Source of the DNA: Ophthalmolycus amberensis
Lineage: Eukaryota > Chordata > Actinopteri > Perciformes > Zoarcidae
DNA length: 64,000 bases
Direction of reading: 5' to 3'
Assembly (NCBI GenBank): GCA_024529925.1
Contig: JAFEUB010001065.1
Coordinates: 769,501 to 833,500 of the forward strand
This document shows positions 57,117-64,000 of the stretch, in pieces. Numbering within the stretch: the first letter of the stretch is position 1; each line of letters begins with the position of its first letter. The notes beneath the pieces were generated by a model. It ran no database searches. It saw nothing but the letters and a program-made list of their open reading frames with translations, and was not told the origin of the DNA. Position numbers and translations under genes: made by a program.

Positions 57117-58018
57117 CAGTGGTTCTCAAACTTTTTCTATCACGCCCCACTTTGGAGGAAGAAAAGTGTTCATGCCCCCAACAAAAGTGTAACAGAATGG
57201 TCCATGTTGAACTTTTATTGAAATAACAACATTTTGTGACTCCTCCATCTGTGCTTTTTCAAATAATAGAATAAAGAAAATTGCAATCACTTTCAAGTAA
57301 ACCAGATTTCTCCATCAGACAAAAACAAATACAATGTGCAATCGCAAACGTTAGAACAATGCAAATAAAGTTCTATCTGTGCAAAAAATAACTAATATTT
57401 GACAAAAAATAGTATTGTGGCTGCAATTAACCTGTTTTACACTGCATATCTTTTCAAAACAACAATAACGTGCAACCTGTGCAAAACAAAACAAAATGCG
57501 CTAGACGGGCGCGCCCCACAGTTTGAGAAATAATGTAGCTCAAGCGCAAGTTCAGTCAGGAAGACATTTGCTTGTGATCTCTGTCTCTCCTCTCCTGGTA
57601 ATTACTCTGTCAGCTGATTGGGGGTGTGCACTGTTAAGCAACCAACCAGATTCGGCACACAGTTTCCTTAAGCCAATCAGATCGTTGCTGTCAAACTTTA
57701 AATAGTGTTCTCCTCTCTGCTGCTGTCAGTTGTCATTTCAGCGTCAAGCAGATGCGACCCGCCTCCACCCCAGTCACCTCCAGTCAGCGTCACAGTCAGG
57801 CTCCTGGTTCATCATCAGATGGCAACAACTCCTTTCACCACCACCACCAGTGTCTGGACTCCAGGGGGGATTAGGCCTGTTGGACCTCAGTATCCCTACC
57901 CTCGGTGATAGTACTTCAGGATGGAGTCCAATCGCCAAAGACTTTGCACTTTTCATATTTGACGCTTGTATAATAAATCATTGTTAAATTATAAAACAAG
58001 TCTCTCCTGATTGAACTG
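57117..58018. mobile_element. hAT element (family H2) with a solo Ngaro unit in its right terminus
   Basis: It starts CAGTGGTTCTCAAACTTTTT at 57117. Its right terminus AGTTTGAGAAAT (57520-57531) is interrupted by the solo Ngaro unit and resumes ACTG at 58015-58018. The perfect 8-bp duplication GGTTAGGC flanks the composite at 57109-57116 and 58019-58026, proving the assignment. Without the insert it is about 420 bp, a non-autonomous MITE-like hAT without transposase. Confidence 0.88.
57535..58014 (+). mobile_element. Solo Ngaro terminal unit (L-spacer-R)
   Basis: 480 bp equivalent to the reverse complement of 44152-44629, at roughly 93 percent identity by eye (about 30 differences). It contains left repeat, spacer and right repeat once each, with no internal region. 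AATAAA lies near 57972. The left joint has AAT (57532-57534), the minus-strand form of the core seen in the full copy. The right joint has ACT (58015-58017), which belongs to the host hAT terminus. Recombination between L1 and L2 of a full element would leave exactly this structure. Confidence 0.88.
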
Positions 58019-58026
58019 GGTTAGGC

Positions 58027-59759
58027 TAACATTTCCTCACAAAACGTTTCAAACATTTCGGACAGGGTTCAGCCTCAAGCCAAAATGTCAAGTTGACAAA
58101 AGACAGACTAATTGTCATGAAAGTTGCATTATACATTCATCCTCCACATTGGACAGAATCTCTTGATCTGAATTACCCCATGACCTTTCTTCAACTGCCA
58201 CCTTCAGCCCAACTACTTGTTCTTCCATCCATGGTAGGAGTCTAACAATAGCAACATCTTTCCTTCAATGCATTTCCATACTGGGTTGTGATGAAGCACA
58301 GCAAGTCATGACGTTTGGTTTTAGTGGTCTTAAACCTGCTCAAACAATGTTTTATCAGCAAGAAAATAGTAAAAAAAAGTATTATTGAATAAGAAAATCA
58401 GCTGCGATATCAATTGCTTGAATTGCAAAAATAACATCTCATAAAAAAAAAAAAATTGAACCCTTATAAACATGTTTAGTCAAACACTAGCCTAAACTCA
58501 CTGATCTCCGTGCAGATGTTGTGCTAACAAGTGTCCCCCAATTAGTCATTCTCTCTCCCTTTGCCTGCTCCCCCTTTTTTGTTCTTTCTCACTGTAGGAC
58601 ACTCTGCCGGAGGCTGACCAAGATAAAGTTTTGACTGGCAGGACCATTTGTTTTAATCAGGTGTTTGCAGACGCTTCCCTGACCTCCATTAGTTGAAGTT
58701 TTAATTGAAATTAACCCCCACTACTACCCCAATTAACCCATGTCCCCCCTGACTGGCGCCCGCCCTCGTCCCGAGCATCTGTTTTGGGCGGGAGGAATGG
58801 GAGACAGAGCGGGGAACTGGAGGGGAGGCTGGGTTTGCACGACCGCCGAGGACGCAGTGTTGTCACCCGAGGAGAGGCAGCATCACGTCGAGTGCACACC
58901 AACTGCGCCTGGCTTGCCATGAAGCCCCGGAGGGCCTTATGTCTCTCTGTCTACAACGTTCCAGCGGCGAGGCTACACATGGCTTAGTCTTGGCCAGCGG
59001 GAGGTGGGGGAGGTAGGTAGAGGGATGAGCCCAAGCATGGGAGAGGAGGATGAAGATATCCCACAGGGGGGGAGTCACAGGAAAGAGGGGAAAGTTGGTA
59101 AGATGAGAGTGGAGAAGTAGTAGAGGATGAGGGAGGGGTGTAGAGTGAGATGAGGAGAAGGAGGGAGGTGGTAATTACTGTACAGCGTACTTTCTATCTT
59201 AAGCCCTCCTGCTGGAGATAAGAGTGTGTGGATACAGTGCAGAGTGTGTATGTAGCCTCCAGCACCTGTTTCCTTGCCTGTGGAAGGTCTAGAGTAAGGA
59301 AGCTGTCAAAGTGGCCCCTCCAGCTCAGAGCTGAGACTATTGAGTGTGTACACGTGCTGAAGTATCTTTGTTTAGCCTTTCTCCATGCCTGAGGAGTATT
59401 TGTACAATTAAAGCTTCGAAGTGACAAGCACAGTGTTACACTAAAATTCCTGTACAGTATGGACCGCTATTGAGGCAGTGACTGTTTGAAGTATACTTTG
59501 TTTCAAAAATGATGATGCCAGTAGTAATACTAAATAATAAAGTGATACCAAAGCAAATAAGAGTACTTTATTCGATACCCATCATGCATCATGTGAAGAG
59601 AAGCTGTGAGTTCCACTGGCTGGCTGATCGCCGCCACTCTGCAGACCGCAGGAAGTGTAACAACCAATCCTCCGGTTCAACCTCAGTGTTAGCTCTGTCA
59701 ACAACGTTTCCGTAGTTGACTGGTTAACTACTAACCGCCTGCTCAGATATATCTGTGTT
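58027..59759. other. No gene seen; possible conserved element near 58.6-58.72 kb, purine-rich stretch near 59.0-59.17 kb
   Basis: 58595-58715 (CACTCTGCCGGAGGCTGACC through AGTTTTAATTGAAATTAACC) has clustered homeodomain-like ATTA words and a pyrimidine tract plus AG before it. It might be a conserved element or even an exon, but no protein is recognised. 58990-59170 is G/A-rich. Confidence 0.35.
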
Positions 59760-60382
59760 CAGTAGCGGCTCGTGTGTTTTATGCCTGGGCCTTCTGTGCT
59801 GTCCTACTACATTTGAATCACCTCCTAATAACCTCATTATGACGCCACAGCTACGGGTTATTATTTGTTTCTAGTGGTGTAACAATACACGTATTCATAT
59901 TAAAGTGTTCGTTACGAGGCTCAAGGTTCAGCAGGCATTACGAACCGAACAATAAGTTTGAATAATACTAGTGCATTTTGGAAAATGCAGAAGCTTAAAT
60001 TGTGGGAAATATAATGTTCTTTCGGTGGAGACACTGCGCTCAACATGGCAACCCATCCAACTTGCTGTCTGACACGCCCACCACGAAAGAACAACATTGT
60101 ACTCTGGTGAGGCTTGTGTGTTCTGGGAGGCGCGCTACGCTAAACTAGCTTAGCAGGAAAACCAACAGCAGCACACACGCTACAAACTCAATGTAATTAA
60201 CACAATGACAAGAACAAACTCAGTCAAACCAGTCACATATATGACAAGAAAGCATGACAAATCAATCCAGCAAAAATGGAAAAACACGCATTCATCCACA
60301 CACTCAAGAGCATGTGCCATTCATAGACTATTCACATCAGAGGGAACAATATTAACCATATCATAAAAATGACACCATAGAC

Positions 60383-61081
60383 CAGGGGTCTCAAACTCCC
60401 GGCCCGCCACGTCATTTTATGTGGCCCACGAATCCGCCAGCAAAACAAAAAAGTTCGACTTGATAATAAGAAATATCCCCATAGTCGAAATTATGAGACA
60501 GAAAGTCGAAGTTATGAGATAGAAAGTCATAACTATGATAGAAAGTCAAAATGATGATAGAAAGTCAAAATTATGAGATTGAAAGGCAAAATTATGAGAT
60601 TGAAAGGCAAAATTATGAAATATAAAGTCAAAATGATGAGATACTTAAACACAGTCATAAGCAGCTCTGGTTACCCTACATTTGACATGGAAATGTATTG
60701 TGAGTACATTGAAGACTACTTTAAACGTGGCTTTAAAACACATGAAATACTTCACGTGGGATTGTGCAAATGCACCCTTGAAAGGATTTTAAGCATTGAA
60801 CAAAGTTATTGTAATAACTTGTTTGATATTTGTCTTTGCTATTTTCTTTAATAGTTTGATCGAGTAATGTGGGTTTCTTAACCCTAAATTAAAAGGATTT
60901 AAGTTATAATAACAGAAATATATTTTTACAATTATATAACTGCATGTACAATATTTTTACACTTGAATGAACAATAATCAAATGCAGAGAGTTATTTAAC
61001 AATATGTTAGGAGTAGTTACATTTATAAGCGGCCCTTTGTTGGTGACCATGATGCTGGAGAAAATGAGTTTGAGACCCCTG
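60383..61081. mobile_element. hAT element (family H3) nested in H1 copy 4
   Basis: The 16-bp perfect terminal inverted repeats CAGGGGTCTCAAACTC are flanked by the perfect 8-bp duplication CCATAGAC (60375-60382 and 61082-61089). It is 699 bp. The plus-strand frame at 60573-60851 (92 codons) shows no known domain. The 5' part contains an 18-21 bp tandem repeat. No transposase. The clean duplication shows it inserted after H1 copy 4. Confidence 0.92.
60480..60645 (+). repeat. Short tandem repeat inside hAT H3
   Basis: Units of about 18-21 bp of the form GAAAGTCAAAATTATGAGAT recur eight or nine times with substitutions (AAGTCGAAGTTATGAGAT, AAAGGCAAAATTATGAGATT). Variation in copy number among H3 elements would be expected. 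Confidence 0.75.
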
Positions 61082-61238
61082 CCATAGACAAATGAACACA
61101 GTAGTAACGATACTGCAGATGTAAAAACACAAAAGCACTTCACTGACCAAAGCTGCTGTTCACTTTAAGACAAAGTCCATCCTCCTTTCTTTGACTACAA
61201 AGAGTTCAATACCACGGTTGTAGAGAACATCGGTGCCT

Positions 61239-61619
61239 TTAGTTCCAGCCAGAGGTCCTCCTGTGAACGTGTTCGTAGAGTTGTAGATCCACTCGGGTCT
61301 CTCCAAAGGTTTTCAAAAGCACCGTAGCTTGTAAGTGTCCTGTCGTGCTATGGTGTCGTGTTGCTGCCTTGGTTAGCCACCTCAGGTTAGCGTAGCATAG
61401 CTCCAAACACCAAGACGCCCAGTCGCAAATAAAACGCATTCTAAGCCATAAAATGTTCAACGCTTCTCCGACACTGTCAGCCAGAAATACCGTTCGTACA
61501 AATCCTTTTCCTGGCTGGGTCAGGGCTGCTAGCTGTGGGGTTGGCCGACCCTTTGATTCGATGTCCAGCTTTTCTGGAAATGTCCTTCTTGGGAAATCTG
61601 TTTCTCCTCCTTCAGCCAT
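61239..61619 (-). pseudogene. ZMYM1-like hAT transposase, N-terminal fragment
   Basis: 126 codons from ATG at 61619 (MAEGGETDFPRRTFPEKLDI, then KGRPTPQLAALTQPGKGFVR). The middle shows a shifted frame (residues about 43-75). The later part resumes a recognisable LTKAATRHHSTTGHLQATVL and KTFGETRVDLQL. These are the opening segments of ZMYM1-like (DUF4371-type) hAT transposases, with the TTF/zinc-binding region scrambled. The catalytic RNase H-like and dimerisation domains are absent. It is the N-terminal relic of the enzyme that once moved family H1. Confidence 0.7.
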
Positions 61620-62214
61620 TGAGTGTTAAAACAACAAAGCTAGGTAAAAATATAAAAATCTACACCAAGCAAAACGCTAAAAATGTCATGTCAATGTTAT
61701 AACTTCTTACATATCTTTCAACTTGAACTACTACTTCTGGTAGCTAGCTTCAGCTTCACAACGGTGACGCTAGCCCACTGACCAATCACGGCACATATTA
61801 ATGCTGAGCTGCATGTTAATGCTGACATACTTGTAGGCCATCTAGAAAGCTCTGACATGTCAAAAAATATGCCCAACATGTCAAACTAAAAATCTGATTG
61901 GTTGAAGACTATAACCATCAACTATATCGTCCCCATTTACTTGAACTGCAAAGGCTTCCTAGCAGGCCTCGGGCCTCTCTTCCTACCTAGAGACAAAGGG
62001 GTGAAATCTGATTGGCTCTACTCAAAACAAGCTGCAATGGAGAGCAACTGAGGAAGAGAGTAGCTGTGCAATGAGAAAATCAGCTAATGGGAAAAATAAT
62101 TAGAATACATGTAGTGTATTTATGAAAAAATATAAAATTATGAAATAGCCATAACTTTGGGATTCTGTTTAGGCCAGCAGAGAAGGCTTTGCTGGCCCTG
62201 ACGGCCTACCACTG

Positions 62215-63471
62215 TATGTGTTGCATACAGAGCTGTGTGCCAACAGGCAATCCCGGCTGTATGGGTTTTGTTGAAGAGCACTGGTGATTGTCTGCGAACA
62301 AAACAGATCCGGGCACAAAAAGTAGCAACTGCAGGTATCGTTTGACTGGAGAAGTTTTGATACTACTTGGTGCCGGGTTAGTTTGATCGATACCTTAGAG
62401 ATATCGAGGACCGATAACCAGCCCGAGTAAAACTACATTGAAAATCTATATTAACAGTGTTTTTTTGCTCCCTCTCAGAGAATAGCAGTTGTAGTCAGGT
62501 TGGTTTATTTCACAGCAGTTGTTATGTGACCTAGTGTCATGGTAATTGAAAGAGTAAATTTTTGTTTGTGAAAGTGTTAAGTGTTAAAATGTCCACAAAC
62601 ATGTTTAAAACTTAATGTTGTACGAAACTCAAGATTTCTGATCAGATTTGTGATAAAGAGATTTACTTTAAATTTCCACTCAGTTGAGAAAGAAATGCAA
62701 AAACAGGACCACTGGAATTCAGATTCAAAAATTGTTACCAACCAGATCAAATATTAAAATTTGGCTATATTGATGCATCAGTAATAATAATCCAATTTAA
62801 TATAATATCATTATACAACACTGTCAGGTGCCATGCCCTTGTTTACATAGTGTGACATAGTGTCACATGAGGCACACCTCAAAAACTTAGTCAAATTCCT
62901 TGTATGTGCAAACATAAACCGTTTCTGATTCTCAAACAAAATACAGGAATAAATAAAAACTGAGATTAATGTAAAAAGAAAAGAATGAATTGGGAAATAT
63001 AAAGATATATATATATAAATTTCAAGAAAAATCAAGAGATTTCTTGATAACTTCTACACATAGACTTGTACTGGTACGTTATACAACATGCAAATGTAGT
63101 GAAATCAATGGCACACTTTTTAGGAGCTCAATTAAAGGGTAGGTTCACATTCAGGTTCATGTCTGTCTTAAAACAGCAGCCGGTTCTCCATACTGTATGA
63201 ACATTGAAACAGTTTTCAATTGCTGTTAGTAGGAAATTCCATCCTAATGTGATTTTGATGTAAGTAATGGGGAACAAAATCAATCATTCATTCTGCTAAA
63301 GCTATCTTCGAAAGATCAGTTTAAGTTAACATGAGGCCTCTGCTGTCTGACTTCAACAAATCAAGTGGGTATCGTTCACAATTAAAGTCTTTTTAAGTGA
63401 AAAAGTCCAATTTCCTGTTACCGTCCTTCTGCTGCACCTCAGCCAGGAAAAGGAGGGAACTTTGTACTATA
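62215..63471. other. No gene seen; possible split host repeat
   Basis: 62310-62420 (GGTATCGTTTGACT, TTTGATACTACTTGGT, CGATACC words) pairs in style with 59530-59600 on the other side of H1 copy 4. That hAT may therefore have inserted into an older repeat. The rest is AT-rich without recognised features. Confidence 0.4.
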
Positions 63472-64000
63472 ATGCCGCGTTCACACCGGTCGCGTTGATT
63501 TTTTGACGCGCGTCGAGATTACATACAAAGTCTATGCACAGACGCGATGAGACTGGCGCGCTGCGATTTTGCGATGGCGCGGCGCGTTGGACGCGTTATT
63601 GCAGTGCGGTGGACGCGGTGGACGCGTTGGATGCCGCAAAATCACCAACGCGCAAGTTGAAATTTTTCAACTTCTGCGACATAATCGCGTGACGCTGTGG
63701 CGCGATAGCCTATCAGCGTTGAGTTGCTCCCCCTGTCATCACTGGCTTCCTGCCGTTGTTGAATCAGGAAATAAATCCTGTAGCCGTCTGTGTTCACCCA
63801 GAGCTCTACGATACCTCATATCAATAGAGACCGGACCAAACTATGTGTATACATGTGTGTGTGTAAACCATATGGTACAAACAATGAATAGACGCTGCCG
63901 TATTTACGTCTACGTGACGTTATTGAGTGCTGGTGGAGCTGCTACGATGTTAGCATAGCCTAGCACCGATCCATCAGAGCTCCATTGAGAAGACAAGTAG
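63472..64000 (+). mobile_element. Harbinger-like DNA transposon, left part (runs off the window)
   Basis: After TAA the sequence TGCCGCGTTCACACCGGTCG starts a strikingly CpG-rich stretch (63480-63700) full of GCGC and GACGCG words. Fish Harbinger-type elements often begin this way. Near 63780-63835 the plus strand encodes VHPELYDTSYQ and, after a frame break, RPDQT. These resemble the start of the MADF domain of the Harbinger Myb-like protein. The right end lies beyond the window, so the assignment is tentative. Confidence 0.5.

Larger units (their letters stand above)
59760..62214 (-). mobile_element. hAT family H1, copy 4, carrying a nested hAT
   Basis: The left end CAGTAGCGGCTCGT and right end GACGGCCTACCACTG are degraded versions of the copy 2 termini. 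Flanking 8-mers TCTGTGTT (59752-59759) and TATGTGTT (62215-62222) match at 7 of 8 positions. The nested element occupies 60383-61081. Without it the copy is about 1.75 kb, longer than copy 2. It retains the transposase N-terminus on the minus strand (61619-61239). Older than copy 2 judging by its decayed ends. Confidence 0.85.

Overview
The window looks like gene-poor nuclear DNA from a bony fish, most likely a spiny-rayed (percomorph) teleost. The evidence is its mix of repeats: an L2-type LINE with an esterase-like domain, tRNA-derived SINEs with the tail motif CATTTACCATT, many hAT elements with 8-bp target duplications, a piggyBac derivative, two kinds of tyrosine-recombinase retrotransposon and dense (GT)n microsatellites. 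I found no convincing host protein-coding exon, tRNA, rRNA or CRISPR array. Almost every long open frame belongs to a transposable element or is a chance frame in low-complexity DNA.

Layout. 1-15 kb: AT-rich single-copy-like DNA with microsatellites, copies of a dispersed repeat (D1), a polypurine tract and one SINE. 15-15.7 kb: a decayed LINE reverse transcriptase. 18.3-24.2 kb: a nearly intact L2 retrotransposon on the minus strand. Its 4.5-kb frame is interrupted by a single TAG. Beyond its 3' end lie a 58-bp minisatellite and a second L2 tail. 25-31 kb: LINE fragments, a hAT end and a SINE inserted in a LINE. 32.9-38.9 kb: a solo LTR with a 5-bp target duplication, a hAT remnant, a decayed DIRS1-type tyrosine recombinase, a piggyBac-like element, a SINE and another LINE remnant.

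44-49.2 kb is the most informative part. A non-autonomous hAT (14-bp inverted repeats, perfect 8-bp duplication) contains a 3.8-kb Ngaro-type tyrosine-recombinase retrotransposon with split direct repeats. That element keeps an open gag and only the C-terminal half of its recombinase. Reverse transcriptase and RNase H are missing. Each recombination joint carries the triplet ATT, so the 3-bp exchange core can be read from the sequence. At 57.1-58.0 kb a solo terminal unit of the same family sits inside the terminal inverted repeat of another hAT. At 59.8-62.2 kb another copy of the first hAT family carries a third kind of hAT. The window ends in a CpG-rich, probably Harbinger-like element.

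How the parts relate: the nestings give relative ages. The hAT at 44-49 kb is older than the Ngaro inside it, whose repeat pairs each differ at one site. The hAT at 57.1 kb is older than the solo unit. The hAT at 59.8 kb is older than the element inside it. No host regulatory circuit or operon-like organisation is visible.
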